Below are positions 49,981 to 59,136 of a stretch of DNA of 63,944 nt, one piece after another. Made by a program: the position numbers and the translations under genes. The notes under the pieces were generated by a model. That model worked only from the letters and a program-made list of their open reading frames with translations. It searched no databases and was not told the origin of the DNA. The DNA comes from Halorubrum sp. Boch-26 (lineage in GTDB: Archaea > Halobacteriota > Halobacteria > Halobacteriales > Haloferacaceae). Each line of letters starts with the position of its first letter. Position 1 is the stretch's first letter. Location: assembly GCF_029889805.1 (NCBI RefSeq), contig NZ_JARANT010000002.1:1-63944 (forward strand), written 5' to 3'.

Positions 49981-50835
49981 ATGGCGTTTGGACTCACCGA
50001 GGCGTTCGTCCGAGTCGCCGGGACGTCCCCAGTGATACAGGCACTCGCTGGTGGCCTCGTCATCTCCCTGCTGAATCTCTTCGGCGCGTCGCTTATTCTG
50101 GTCTGGCGGGACCCATCTGAGCGGGCCCTCAACGGTCTGCTTGGATTCGCGGCCGGCGTAATGCTCGCGGCGGCGTTCACCAGCCTCATAATCCCCGGAA
50201 TCGAGGAGTACTCCGGCGGAAACCCCGTCCCGACGCTCATCGGTGTGGGGATCGGCGCGCTGTTTCTCGATCGGGCGGACGCGCTGGTTCCCCACGCGCA
50301 CTACCTCTTAACCGGCTCCCGTCGAACGGACGCGGCGAAACCGAACGAGACGCTTCCGGTCACCGACGAGCGGGTGACCGGAGTCGTCCTCTTCATTTTG
50401 GCCATCACGCTGCACAACATGCCCGAGGGGTTGGCCGTCGGCGTCGGGTTCGGTGCGGCCGCGGGGGACCCGGCACAGCTCGGGAGCGCGCTGTCGCTGA
50501 TGGTCGCGATCGGCCTCCAGAACGTCCCCGAGGGACTGGCCGTCTCCGTGGCCGCGATAAACGCCGGGCTCGACCGTCGGCTGTACGCCGCCGTCGCCGG
50601 GATCCGGGCCGGAGTCGTCGAGATCCCGTTAGCGGTGCTGGGCGCCGTCGCCGTCGCCACGGTCGAGCCGCTGTTGCCGTACGCGATGGGGTTCGCCGCG
50701 GGGGCGATGTTGTTCGTCATTTCCGACGAGATCATCCCCGAGACGCACAGGAGCGGTCACGAACGCGTGGCGACGCTCGGACTCATGGCGGGCGTGATCA
50801 TTATGCTGTACCTAGACATCGCGTTAGCGGGTTGA
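49981..50835 (+). CDS. ZIP family metal transporter
   Basis: A 284-residue transporter with about eight helices. The metal-site helices read ITLHNMPEGLAVGVGFG (helix IV) and IGLQNVPEGLAVSVA (helix V). A histidine-containing loop (ADALVPHAHYLL) precedes them. It imports divalent metals such as zinc or iron. A TATA box 29 bp upstream gives a leaderless transcript. Confidence 0.9.
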   Translation: MAFGLTEAFVRVAGTSPVIQALAGGLVISLLNLFGASLILVWRDPSERALNGLLGFAAGVMLAAAFTSLIIPGIEEYSGGNPVPTLIGVGIGALFLDRADALVPHAHYLLTGSRRTDAAKPNETLPVTDERVTGVVLFILAITLHNMPEGLAVGVGFGAAAGDPAQLGSALSLMVAIGLQNVPEGLAVSVAAINAGLDRRLYAAVAGIRAGVVEIPLAVLGAVAVATVEPLLPYAMGFAAGAMLFVISDEIIPETHRSGHERVATLGLMAGVIIMLYLDIALAG

Positions 50836-50914
50836 TCGCTCGTTTCGAACCGAGACCGATCGCGCTGAACTCAGCCTCCGTGCCCCCGCGCCGACTTCGT
50901 CGGCTACCGCACGT

Positions 50915-51649
50915 TCATCCGAGCCGTTCGATCAACTCGGGCGCGTCGACGGCTGGGGAGTTCACCCGCGGCGACACCGGGTGTGCGGTCAGCTCGTCGG
51001 CCGGGTACGGGTCCAGCAGCGCGGCGGCCTCGTCGGGGTCGCCGCGGAGCCACGTCTCCTCCTCGTCCGGGTCCAAGATCACCGCCATCCGGTGGTGGAG
51101 GTCGGCAACGAGGTCGTTCGGCTCGGTCGTCACGATCGTGAACGTCTCCACCGGGCCGCCGGAGTCGCCGGTATCGGCACCCTCGGCCGACCCGCCGCCG
51201 AACGCCCCGAGCCCCGTCTGGGTCGTCTCGGGCTCGGGCGGCTGCCACCGCTCGTAGAGCCCCGCCATCGCGAACGGACGGTCGTCCTCGAAGGCGACCC
51301 GGTAGGGGGTCTTCCCGGACCCGCCTCCACCGTCGGGGCCGCCGCCGTCGACCCACTCGTAGAAGCCGTCTGCGGGCACGAGACACCGCCGGCGCTCGAA
51401 GGCGTCGGCGAAGCTCCGCTTCTCGCGGACCGTCTCGCCGCGCGCGTTGATGAGGCCGAACGACTCGTCGGCCCACGACGGGGTGAGTCCCCACTCCATC
51501 CGGGCCGCGCGGTCCGGCACCTCGTCCGCGATTACGGGGAGCTCCTGCCCGGGCGCGCAGTTGTAACTCGGCTCGACGCCGCCGAAGTCGGCGTCGAATC
51601 GAGCTTCGAGGTCTTCGGCGGGAGCGAAAAGCGTGTAGCGACCGCACAT
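50915..51649 (-). CDS. SRAP (HMCES/YedK) family protein
   Basis: A 244-residue protein beginning MCGRYTLFAP. Cys2 is the catalytic residue that forms a covalent link with abasic sites in single-stranded DNA. Other conserved blocks are YNCAPGQELPV, RMEWGLTPSWA, INARGETV, RRCLVPADGFYEW and HHRMAVIL (active-site His). It shields abasic sites from error-prone repair. A glycine-rich insertion (GGGPDGGGGSG) interrupts the C-terminal half. TATA-like ACTTAAGT lies about 29 bp upstream. Confidence 0.92.
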   Translation of the reverse strand: MCGRYTLFAPAEDLEARFDADFGGVEPSYNCAPGQELPVIADEVPDRAARMEWGLTPSWADESFGLINARGETVREKRSFADAFERRRCLVPADGFYEWVDGGGPDGGGGSGKTPYRVAFEDDRPFAMAGLYERWQPPEPETTQTGLGAFGGGSAEGADTGDSGGPVETFTIVTTEPNDLVADLHHRMAVILDPDEEETWLRGDPDEAAALLDPYPADELTAHPVSPRVNSPAVDAPELIERLG

Positions 51650-51673
51650 TGATACCGACGGTTGGAACTGCCG

Positions 51674-51683
51674 ATACTTAAGT
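51674..51683 (-). promoter_or_regulatory. TATA-like box of SRAP gene
   Basis: On the minus strand ACTTAAGTAT lies about 29 bp upstream of the SRAP ATG at 51649. Confidence 0.5.
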
Positions 51684-51754
51684 AGCGGTCGGGAGGCGTC
51701 CCGTTCCCGCCGGCTCCCGTCGGGTTTTTGCCCGCGCGCCGCCGGGGGGGGAGT

Positions 51755-52516
51755 ATGCGCATCGAGAACAGCTTCATCCCGGTCGAGGGGGTCGGCGAGA
51801 CGACGGAGCGCCGGCTCTGGCGCGAGGGCGTCACCACGTGGGAGGCGTTCGACCCCGCCGTCGACGTCGCGGGCGTCGGCTCGACCACCGCCGACCGGAT
51901 CGAGTCGTTCATCGCCGAGGCGCTGACGCACCTCGACGACGGCGACGCGGCCTACTTCGACCGGACCTTCCCGAGCGGGGAGCGGTGGCGGCTCTACGAG
52001 AACTTCCGCGGGGAGACCTGCTTCTTCGACATCGAGACGACCGGACTCGACGAGCACCGCGACCGGGTGACGACCGTGAGCTTCCATCGGGACGGGGAGA
52101 CGACGACGCTCGTCGCCGGCGAGGACCTCACCGCCGACCGCCTCCGCGAGGAGTTCGCCGACGCGGGCCTGCTCGCGACGTTCAACGGCGCGCGATTCGA
52201 CGTGCCGTTCTTAGAGAGTTCGTTCGGGATCGACATCGAAACGCCCCACCTCGATCTCATGTACCCCTGCAAGCGGATCGGGCTCTCCGGAGGGCTGAAG
52301 CCGATAGAGAAACGGATCGGGATCGACCGCGACCGCCCGGATCTGTCGGGGCGAGACGCCGTCCGCCTCTGGCGCGAGTACGAGCGCGGCGACGAGGGCG
52401 CGCTGGAGACTCTCGTCTCGTACAACCGCGAGGACACGGAGAACCTCCGAACGCTCGCGGACGTCGTCTCCGAACGGCTCCACGAGGAGGTGTTCGTCGA
52501 CGCGACCGAGCGCTGA
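51755..52516 (+). CDS. RNase H-like exonuclease (YprB/DEDD type)
   Basis: A 253-residue protein. An N-terminal helix-hairpin-helix-like region (RLWREGVTTWEAF) precedes a ribonuclease H-like domain: FFDIETTGLDEHRDRVTTVS (DxE), LATFNGARFDVPFLE (Asp) and LVSYNREDTENL (last Asp). The four acidic residues fit the DEDD exonuclease order. It likely trims DNA or RNA in repair. Confidence 0.85.
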   Translation: MRIENSFIPVEGVGETTERRLWREGVTTWEAFDPAVDVAGVGSTTADRIESFIAEALTHLDDGDAAYFDRTFPSGERWRLYENFRGETCFFDIETTGLDEHRDRVTTVSFHRDGETTTLVAGEDLTADRLREEFADAGLLATFNGARFDVPFLESSFGIDIETPHLDLMYPCKRIGLSGGLKPIEKRIGIDRDRPDLSGRDAVRLWREYERGDEGALETLVSYNREDTENLRTLADVVSERLHEEVFVDATER

Positions 52517-52546
52517 GAGGAACCGAGACCGCCCGCACCGCGCCGG

Positions 52547-53545
52547 CTACGTCGCTTCCGGATCGGGGTCGACCGGCGTCTCCCTCGTCTCGGATTGCGA
52601 GTCGTCTTCGCTCTCGTCGGAAGCCGCGTCGTCCTCGGCGGACGCTTCGTCTCTCTCGGTGGCAGCCCCGTTGTCGTCGATTGCGCCGTCGTCGGTCGCG
52701 TCGTCACGCAGCTCCTGCACCAGCCTCATCTCGCCGCGAGCCCGGAGGGCGCCGTCGATTTCGGCGCCGTCGTGGACGACGAGGTCGCCGGCGGAGACGT
52801 CGCCGAGCACACGTGCGCCGGCCTCGATGGTGACCGTTCCGCCGCGGGTGGTGACGTCGCCGTGGATGACCGTGTCGGCGCCGACCGTGATTCCCTCGCG
52901 GGCCCGCAGGGAGCCGAACACCTCGTTGCGCTCGCCGACGCGGACGGACTCGGCCCGGAGGTTGCCGTGGAGTCGGCAGTCGTCCCCGACCGTCGCGGGC
53001 GTCGAGACCCGCCACGCGTCGTCGGAGATCTCGGCGCCGCGCGGGACCAGAAGCGGGTCGCGCACGTCGTCGCCGTCGGCGAGCGCCTCCGCGAGCTCGT
53101 CGGCCGCGTCGGTCTCGCCGACCCGCAGGAGCTGCGAGAGGACGATGAAGTAGAAGACGATGGTGGGGACGGGGTTCCGGATGACGATCCAGCCGTTCGC
53201 CTCGAACCCCTCCTCGATCGACACGTCGTCGCCGATGTCGAGGTCGCCCGAGACCATCAGCCGGCCCGTGACGGTCACGCGCTCGCCGAGGTACGCGTCC
53301 TCGCCGACGAGGACGTTGCCGTCGACGGTACACCACGTGTCGAGCCGGCAGTCCCCCTCGGCCTCGATGTCGCTCCCGACGCGCACGCGCTCGCCGATCG
53401 CGACGTTGCGCCCGCGGAGCCCGAACTCCACCGTCGACTGGCCGCCGACGAGCACGTCGCCGTCGACGACGAGATCGTGCTCCTCGACGGTCGTCCCGGA
53501 CGGGACAGCGAGCTCCTCTATCGGACCGTCTCCTCGCAGCGACAC
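52547..53545 (-). CDS. bactofilin-like/left-handed beta-helix polymer-forming protein
   Basis: A 332-residue protein made of short repeated V-x-G-D/D-V-x strands, as in polymer-forming cytoskeletal (bactofilin-like) proteins. The repeats are split by a hydrophobic segment (VPTIVFYFIVLSQLL, about 165-185) that may be a membrane anchor. The C-terminal 70 residues are an acidic Ser/Asp/Glu tail. GTG 53545 was chosen because in-frame codons further upstream are not haloarchaeal-like. Confidence 0.75.
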   Translation of the reverse strand: MSLRGDGPIEELAVPSGTTVEEHDLVVDGDVLVGGQSTVEFGLRGRNVAIGERVRVGSDIEAEGDCRLDTWCTVDGNVLVGEDAYLGERVTVTGRLMVSGDLDIGDDVSIEEGFEANGWIVIRNPVPTIVFYFIVLSQLLRVGETDAADELAEALADGDDVRDPLLVPRGAEISDDAWRVSTPATVGDDCRLHGNLRAESVRVGERNEVFGSLRAREGITVGADTVIHGDVTTRGGTVTIEAGARVLGDVSAGDLVVHDGAEIDGALRARGEMRLVQELRDDATDDGAIDDNGAATERDEASAEDDAASDESEDDSQSETRETPVDPDPEAT

Positions 53546-53715
53546 ACCGAGTGAACTCCCTCCGCGCGTATAAACCGTGTGGGGAGTCAGACGCACGGCG
53601 GACGCCAGCGCGACCGCCAGCGGACGACTGAGCGACTCCGAGTGGACGCGTGCGTCTCGTCCTCGTACCGTCCCCATGTCACTGCCCTTTTGAGTCCGGC
53701 ACCGAAGGGTCAGGT

Positions 53716-53898
53716 ATGGGATTCGGATCGTACGACGAGAGCGAGCAGAAGGACCAAGACGTGGACACCGACGACGACGACGCCGTCAACGTCCACGAGA
53801 ACGACCACGACGGCGAGGTGTCCATCGAGGGCGGCGCTTCGACCGACGACCTGGTCGGGCGCCTCTCGGAGATGAAAGACGACGGCGACGACGAGTAG
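53716..53898 (+). CDS. DUF5786-like small acidic protein
   Basis: A 60-residue, extremely acidic protein opening MGFGSYDESEQKDQDVD, characteristic of a haloarchaea-only family (recalled as DUF5786). Its C-terminus has a short helix (TDDLVGRLSEMKDD). Function unknown. Confidence 0.75.
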   Translation: MGFGSYDESEQKDQDVDTDDDDAVNVHENDHDGEVSIEGGASTDDLVGRLSEMKDDGDDE

Positions 53899-53975
53899 GC
53901 GGTCGCTCCCGGATCGCCGACGCGAGACCGGTGCCGGCGACACCTCCGGACGCCGAACCACGGCCGTGTCACGCC

Positions 53976-53985
53976 CCTTTTATCT
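53976..53985 (+). promoter_or_regulatory. TATA-like box of DUF5800-like gene
   Basis: CCTTTTATCT lies about 27 bp upstream of ATG 54007. Confidence 0.45.
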
Positions 53986-54006
53986 GATCACCGCCTACGG
54001 CGCTTC

Positions 54007-54204
54007 ATGAGCACCGACCTGACGTTCACCGACGACGGCGTCGACGTCGTTTACGAGGGGACCGAGTTCGAGTTGGAGAAGGACCTGATCGAGGAGGCGA
54101 CCGGTAAGGGGTTCCGCGACGTCACCGACCACGAGGTGTTACAGATCGTCGCCGAGGAGCCCGAGCTGGACGGCGAACCCGTGCGGATCGGCGACGTCCT
54201 GTAG
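54007..54204 (+). CDS. small haloarchaeal protein (DUF5800-like)
   Basis: A 65-residue acidic protein (MSTDLTFTDDGVDVVYEGTE start) containing VTDHEVLQIVAEEPEL and a VRIGDVL end. It resembles a conserved haloarchaeal family I recall as DUF5800. Function unknown. Confidence 0.65.
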   Translation: MSTDLTFTDDGVDVVYEGTEFELEKDLIEEATGKGFRDVTDHEVLQIVAEEPELDGEPVRIGDVL

Positions 54205-54330
54205 CCCGCTCCCATCGGACAAGCTGACTGCTCTCCAACTCAACTCCAATTGCGCTAGAACCGTTCTAATTTATACGGATCGCGGAGCGACGGCCGCTGA
54301 CGGGAATGCCTCGTGCGGTACGCAACAACA

Positions 54331-54340
54331 CTTTATTTAC
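54331..54340 (+). promoter_or_regulatory. TATA box of winged-helix regulator gene
   Basis: CTTTATTTAC lies about 25 bp upstream of ATG 54360. Confidence 0.5.
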
Positions 54341-54359
54341 GGCCGCCGAACGACCGATA

Positions 54360-55163
54360 ATGACCGAGACAGGTGGGGCAGACTCGCCGGACGTCCTCGA
54401 GAACAAGCGGAGCGCGACGCGCTACCAGGTGCTCGTGGAGATCGCGGCCCGGCAGCCGGCCGTGAGCCAGGGCGAGATCGCGGACACGATCGGCGTCACC
54501 TCGCAGGCGGTCAGCGATTACGTCCGGGATCTCGTCGAGACGGGCTACGTCGAGAAGGGGGGTCGCGGTCGGTACGAAGTGACGAAGGAAGGCGTCGACT
54601 GGCTCATCTCCCGGACCGACGATCTGGAGACGTACCTCGAACGGGTCAACTCCGACGTCCTCGGCAGCGTCGAGGTCGACGCCGCGATCGCGCTCGACGA
54701 CGTGAGCGAGGGGAGCGAGGTCGGACTGGTAATGCGCGACGGCGTCCTTCACGCCAACCCCGCCGGCGGTACCGCGACCGCGGTCACCGTCACGAGCGCG
54801 GCGACGGGGGAAGCCGTCGGCGTCGCCGACTTCGAGGGCGTCGTCGACTACGACACCGGAACCGTCTCCGTGCTCCCCGTCCCGACCGTCACCGACGAGG
54901 CTCCGCCCGACGCGGAGGTGGTCTCGGCGCACGTTCCCGACGACGGTCTGCTCGCGGTCGCCGGAACGGAGGCGTACGCGCTCGTCTCGCAGACCGATGT
55001 GACTCCGGACATCCGGTTCGGAACCGCCGATGGCGTCGCGGAGGCGGGCATGCTCGGACTCGACGTCCTGCTGGTCGCGGTGACCGACGAGATACCGCGG
55101 CACACCTCGAAGCTCCGCGACAGGAACGTCCCGCATCGAGTTCTCGACTCGGACGACCGCTAA
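54360..55163 (+). CDS. winged-helix transcriptional regulator
   Basis: A 267-residue protein with an N-terminal MarR-like winged helix (RYQVLVEIAARQPAVSQGEIAD, then TSQAVSDYVRDLVETGYVEK and RYEVTKEGVDWL). The C-terminal domain is about 150 residues and beta-rich, probably a ligand or dimer domain. ATG 54360 matches the TATA spacing. The target is unknown. Confidence 0.82.
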   Translation: MTETGGADSPDVLENKRSATRYQVLVEIAARQPAVSQGEIADTIGVTSQAVSDYVRDLVETGYVEKGGRGRYEVTKEGVDWLISRTDDLETYLERVNSDVLGSVEVDAAIALDDVSEGSEVGLVMRDGVLHANPAGGTATAVTVTSAATGEAVGVADFEGVVDYDTGTVSVLPVPTVTDEAPPDAEVVSAHVPDDGLLAVAGTEAYALVSQTDVTPDIRFGTADGVAEAGMLGLDVLLVAVTDEIPRHTSKLRDRNVPHRVLDSDDR

Positions 55164-55204
55164 TCGGCCGCTCGGCTCGGGGCGGGTTCACGCGGTCAGA
55201 ATTT

Positions 55205-56299
55205 TCAATCCGCCACGTCCGGGACGCCCGTGCTCTCTCCGTCCAGCGTCGCCGGAAGCTCGCCGTCGTACCCCTCGGGCACGTACGGGCAGAGGGGGTC
55301 ACTCCCCATCGGGTCCCCCGTCGCCGCGAACGCCCGAGAGCGGCTTCCGCCGCAGAGCTGCCGGAACTCACACGCTCCGCACTTCCCCGCGAACCCGTCC
55401 GGGTCCCGGAGCGACTCGAACAGCTCCGCGTTCCGATAGATGTCGACGACGGACCGGTCCCGGACGTTGCCCGCGGACTTCGGAAGGAACCCCGACGGGT
55501 ACGTCTCCCCGGTGTGGCTGACGAAGGCGAAGCCCCGACCGGCCGTGATGCCGCCGCGACGACGAACCCCGGCGCCGTCGCCGTCGCGCTGGCGTCCGAC
55601 CCGGCGATAGAACGGCGCCTCGGTGGTCTTGACGCCGAACCGCTCCGCCTCGGCGACGCCGTGGAGCCACTCCATCACCTCCTCGGCGCGCTCCGGCGGG
55701 ATCGGGTCGAGGATCCGCCCGCGACCGACGGGCACGAGGAAGAAGACGCTCCAGAGCACCGCGCCGAGGTCGCGCACCCGGTCGCGGATCGCCGGGAGCT
55801 CGTCGACGGTCTGCGCGCAGACCGTCGTGTTGACCTGCAGCGGGAGGCCGGCGTCGCGGGCCGCTCGCGCCGCCGTCAGCGTGTCCTCGAAGCTCTCTTC
55901 GCCGCGGAACCGGTCGTGGCTCTCCCGGGTCGCGCCGTCGATGCTGAGCGCCATTCGCTGAATGCCGGCGTCGGCCAGCGCCTCGACCCGGGCCGGGGTT
56001 AGCGACGCCGTCCCGCTCGGCGTGATCGTCATGCGGTGGCCGAGGTCGTCGCCATGCGACACCAGCTCGGTGAGGTCGCCCCGGGCGAGCGGATCGCCGC
56101 CGGAGAGGACGATCAGCTGTCCGTCGCCGAACGCCGCTGCGTCGTCGAGGAGCCGCTTCCCCTCGGCCGTCGTCAGTTCGTCGGGGTGGCGCTTCGGCTC
56201 CGCGTCCGCCCGACAGTGACGGCAGGCGAGGCCGCACGCCTGCGTCACCTCCCAGATCAGGACGAGGGGACGCCGGTCTACGTCGAAGTCGTCGAACAT
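55205..56299 (-). CDS. radical SAM/SPASM domain protein (TIGR04053-like)
   Basis: A 364-residue protein. The radical SAM motif is CGLACRHC (CxxxCxxC) at about 22-29, with a GGDP motif following. The C-terminal SPASM-type cluster region reads CGACEFRQLCGGSRSRAFAA and then DPLCPY. It belongs to a group related to the Ahb proteins that finish heme synthesis from siroheme-type precursors; whether it is one of those or a peptide-modifying enzyme cannot be decided here. Confidence 0.85.
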   Translation of the reverse strand: MFDDFDVDRRPLVLIWEVTQACGLACRHCRADAEPKRHPDELTTAEGKRLLDDAAAFGDGQLIVLSGGDPLARGDLTELVSHGDDLGHRMTITPSGTASLTPARVEALADAGIQRMALSIDGATRESHDRFRGEESFEDTLTAARAARDAGLPLQVNTTVCAQTVDELPAIRDRVRDLGAVLWSVFFLVPVGRGRILDPIPPERAEEVMEWLHGVAEAERFGVKTTEAPFYRRVGRQRDGDGAGVRRRGGITAGRGFAFVSHTGETYPSGFLPKSAGNVRDRSVVDIYRNAELFESLRDPDGFAGKCGACEFRQLCGGSRSRAFAATGDPMGSDPLCPYVPEGYDGELPATLDGESTGVPDVAD

Positions 56300-56539
56300 G
56301 GAGCTTCCTCGTCGTACGATCCCTCCCCGCTTATCACATACCCCGAACGTGTTCAGATACCTTTAGTGGCTCCGGGTCCGCCGATACCTCGCCGGCGGTC
56401 GCCTCGCCCACCGGATTACCGGACGTGTCCCCCGACGCGACGACGTGGTCGGCGGTCTACACCGCGCGCTTCAGTATCCGCGGGACCACGACGACTTCGG
56501 AGACGACTCCCGGCGGAGCCGACCGTTCGTTTCTCGGTC

Positions 56540-57070
56540 CTATTCGACGCTGCTCCGGATCTCGCGGACGAGCCGCAGCAGCGATCGCCACTGAGCGGTC
56601 GTCCCCGGAACCGTATCGTCCGTCCCGCCGCTGCGGTCGGCGACGGTCCTCTGGACCGCTTTCGGATCGCTGACCCGGCGGAACCGCAGGTCGCGGCCGC
56701 CGGCGACCTCGATCGTGACCGTTCCGTACCCAAACGCCGACCCGCTGACGGACTGGTTGTACGCGGTGTTCTGTACTTTTTCGAGGGTGACCCGCCGGAC
56801 TGTCAGTCCTACCACGCCGCGTTTGGCCCAGACGGCGCGGGTGGTGAGCACGTAACTGGTCCGTCGCACTTGGAGCACCGCCCACGCGGCGACTCCGATC
56901 CCGAGGACGCCTCCCGCGATGAGCCGCGGATCCACGACCACCGCGGCCGCGATCGCAGCCGCACACACCGCGGCCCCGAAACCGATTCCGGGAAGGGCCG
57001 CCGAGAGCCGCGGTCGCCCCCGCCAGACGACGCGCTCGGAATCGCGTCGATACCACCAGTCGTCGCTCAT
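56540..57070 (-). CDS. PH-domain membrane protein (YdbS/bPH2 type)
   Basis: A 176-residue protein: two hydrophobic segments (about 24-45 and 50-68), then a bacterial-PH-like beta domain (TSYVLTTRAVWAKRGVVGLT, then RVTLEKVQNTAYNQSVSG and GYGTVTIEVAGG). It is a paralogue of, and overlaps by 4 bp, the upstream PH-domain gene. Such pairs may act together in the membrane. Confidence 0.8.
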   Translation of the reverse strand: MSDDWWYRRDSERVVWRGRPRLSAALPGIGFGAAVCAAAIAAAVVVDPRLIAGGVLGIGVAAWAVLQVRRTSYVLTTRAVWAKRGVVGLTVRRVTLEKVQNTAYNQSVSGSAFGYGTVTIEVAGGRDLRFRRVSDPKAVQRTVADRSGGTDDTVPGTTAQWRSLLRLVREIRSSVE

Positions 57071-57708
57071 GACTCGTCGGTCGGGAACTCCTCGGTCGGC
57101 GCGCCGTCGCCGTCGGTCGGACGACCGCTCCCGGTGCGGTCGTTTCCGTCGTCGTCGCTCACCGCCCGTCGGATCGCCGTGACCTCTCTAAGGATCTCGT
57201 TCAGCACGTCGTCCTCGTCCGTCGAGTCCGATTCGCTCTGCCGTCGGCCGTCGACCTCCCTCGCGATCAGCTCTTGGACCGACGCCGGATCCGGAATGCT
57301 TCGGAACTGAAGCTCGACGCCCGACCCGCCGGCCGTGCTGACGTCGACCGAGCCGTACCCGAAGGACGCCCCGAGCGCCGACTGGGAGTAGGAGATGTTC
57401 TGGACCTTGTCGAACCCGATCTGTTTGACGTCTCTGGAGAGGATGCCCCGCTTGCTGTAGAGCCCGCGATCCGTGACGACGTAGTTCGTGTTCTGATACT
57501 GGAGGTACGCCGCCGCGAGGATTGGAACGCCGATGAGGACGAGAGAGAGCGGAATTCCGACGATAAACGCGGGGACGACGCTGTACTTGTGCGGCGTGCT
57601 CGCCCACAGGATCGATTCGTCGTCTTCGAGCGTGAGCCAGTCGAGATCGATGTCGGCGGTATCGGACGAACCGCGTCTCGGTGCGTCTTGGAGGGCCTTT
57701 TCGGACAT
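57067..57708 (-). CDS. PH-domain membrane protein (YdbS/bPH2 type)
   Basis: A 213-residue protein with two membrane helices (about 48-80) and a bPH2 domain (TNYVVTDRGLYSKRGILSRD, then IGFDKVQNISYSQSALG and GYGSVDVSTAGGSG). The C-terminus is an acidic, disordered tail. ATG 57708 was chosen over an upstream start because it places the first residues directly before the domain. It is translationally coupled with the second paralogue. Confidence 0.8.
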   Translation of the reverse strand: MSEKALQDAPRRGSSDTADIDLDWLTLEDDESILWASTPHKYSVVPAFIVGIPLSLVLIGVPILAAAYLQYQNTNYVVTDRGLYSKRGILSRDVKQIGFDKVQNISYSQSALGASFGYGSVDVSTAGGSGVELQFRSIPDPASVQELIAREVDGRRQSESDSTDEDDVLNEILREVTAIRRAVSDDDGNDRTGSGRPTDGDGAPTEEFPTDES

Positions 57709-58101
57709 ACGGGGGGGATACACGGGCGGGTCAGAAAACGATAGCGGCCGCCGCCCGTTCGAGGGGCCGCTCGCGAAGGCGGACTGTCGATCCCGCTTGG
57801 ATGCCGGTGGTGACGGCGCACGGTCGCTACCGACGCGTGCCGGCCGTAGTCGCTTCGCGGCGCCGTCATCGTCGCATCAGACCGCCGCATTCCGCGCTCG
57901 ACGAGCGACGCGAGGCCCGTTTCACCGGTCTCGGTACAGTCCGAACACGCGCATACCGACTCCGAGAGCTACTGCGCCACCTCCGAACCTGTGGAAGACG
58001 CTCGACGAGAATTCAATATAGCGATATGCAGTTTACTCGTGCGGATCGCGACACTAATTCGTCGATATCAAGCCGACGGAATGCGTGCAACGGCCATCGA
58101 G
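57709..58101. other. gap between PH-domain pair and integrase gene
   Basis: About 390 bp without a supported gene. It contains one copy of the TGCATATCGCTATA-type motif (minus strand, 58017-58030). Confidence 0.4.
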
Positions 58102-59136
58102 TCACTCCAACAGCCGGTAGACGTTCGTCTCGTACGTCTCTCGGACCTGATCGCCCCAGTTGTGGGTGTAGGTGTCGATCACGTCGTCGGCGACGTCGCC
58201 GCGCAGGTACTTGACCACGCCGCGGTCGCCGGTCCTATCGCGCAGGTGCGTCGTGAAGAAGTGCCGGAAGTAGTGAGGTGTGACGTTCTCGGCGGCGCCG
58301 CCACCCGTTCGATACCACCCCGAGTCGCGGGCGTACCGCTCGACGACGTGTCGCACCGCCTGCGGATCGAGTCGCTCTCCCCACCCTTCCGCCGTGCCGA
58401 CGAACAGCGGCTCCGCCGGCGAGGGACTGTCGGGACGGATCGCCAGCCACCGCTTCAGCGTTCGAGCCAACTCGTCGTCGACTGGGATCACCGTCCCCCG
58501 CTTGCGCTTGTTCGATGCCGTCCTGACCTCGCCGTTCAATGTCTCGCCGACGGTCGCGTCAGGGGTCACATACAGCGAATTCGGCCGGTCCGCGAGGACG
58601 GGGCGGGTTCCGAGCGCGTACGCGTCCCGTAGCTCGGAATCGTCAACGGCGAGGTCGCGGAGATCGAGGTTACAGCACTCGCCCACCCGCATCCCGGTCT
58701 TGAGTAGGGTCACCACCAAGGCTCGATGGAGCGGATGGCGGATCCCTGCAACGAACTCGCGCATCGCCGCAACGGAGATATCGCGGCGGGCCGGGTCCTT
58801 GTCGACCGTCTCGTCCATCTCCTCCATCACGAGCGTCATCGGATTCCCCTCGAAGACGCCGATCTCGGTCATGTATCCGTAAAAGCGGTGGAGGTAAGCG
58901 GCGTACGTCGCCACCGTGCTGTCGGCGACGTCACCGCGTAGCGAGTGAACGAACGACATGCAGTCGCGGTGCGTCGCCGACGCGGGCGTCGCGTCCGCGC
59001 CGAGGAACGCTTCGAACCGCCGGAGAACGCGTTCGTAGGACTCGCGGGTACGCTCGGTCTTCCCGTGGTAGGTGAGGTCCTCGATGAAGTACTCCACTGG
59101 GTCGTCGACCCCGTCCGGCGCTCGGGCGCTACTCAT
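58102..59136 (-). CDS. XerC/D-like tyrosine recombinase
   Basis: A 344-residue recombinase. A SAM-like N-terminal domain (about 12-105) is followed by the catalytic domain: Arg in LLKTGMRVGECCNLDL, the H-x-x-R box in TPHYFRHFFTTHLRD and the Tyr in VIDTYTHNWG, with a second nearby tyrosine in RETYETN. It overlaps the DUF5805-like gene by 8 bp. This pair occurs widely in haloarchaeal chromosomes and could be the host's own Xer recombinase rather than part of a mobile element. No att repeat was found beside it. Confidence 0.85.
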   Translation of the reverse strand: MSSARAPDGVDDPVEYFIEDLTYHGKTERTRESYERVLRRFEAFLGADATPASATHRDCMSFVHSLRGDVADSTVATYAAYLHRFYGYMTEIGVFEGNPMTLVMEEMDETVDKDPARRDISVAAMREFVAGIRHPLHRALVVTLLKTGMRVGECCNLDLRDLAVDDSELRDAYALGTRPVLADRPNSLYVTPDATVGETLNGEVRTASNKRKRGTVIPVDDELARTLKRWLAIRPDSPSPAEPLFVGTAEGWGERLDPQAVRHVVERYARDSGWYRTGGGAAENVTPHYFRHFFTTHLRDRTGDRGVVKYLRGDVADDVIDTYTHNWGDQVRETYETNVYRLLE

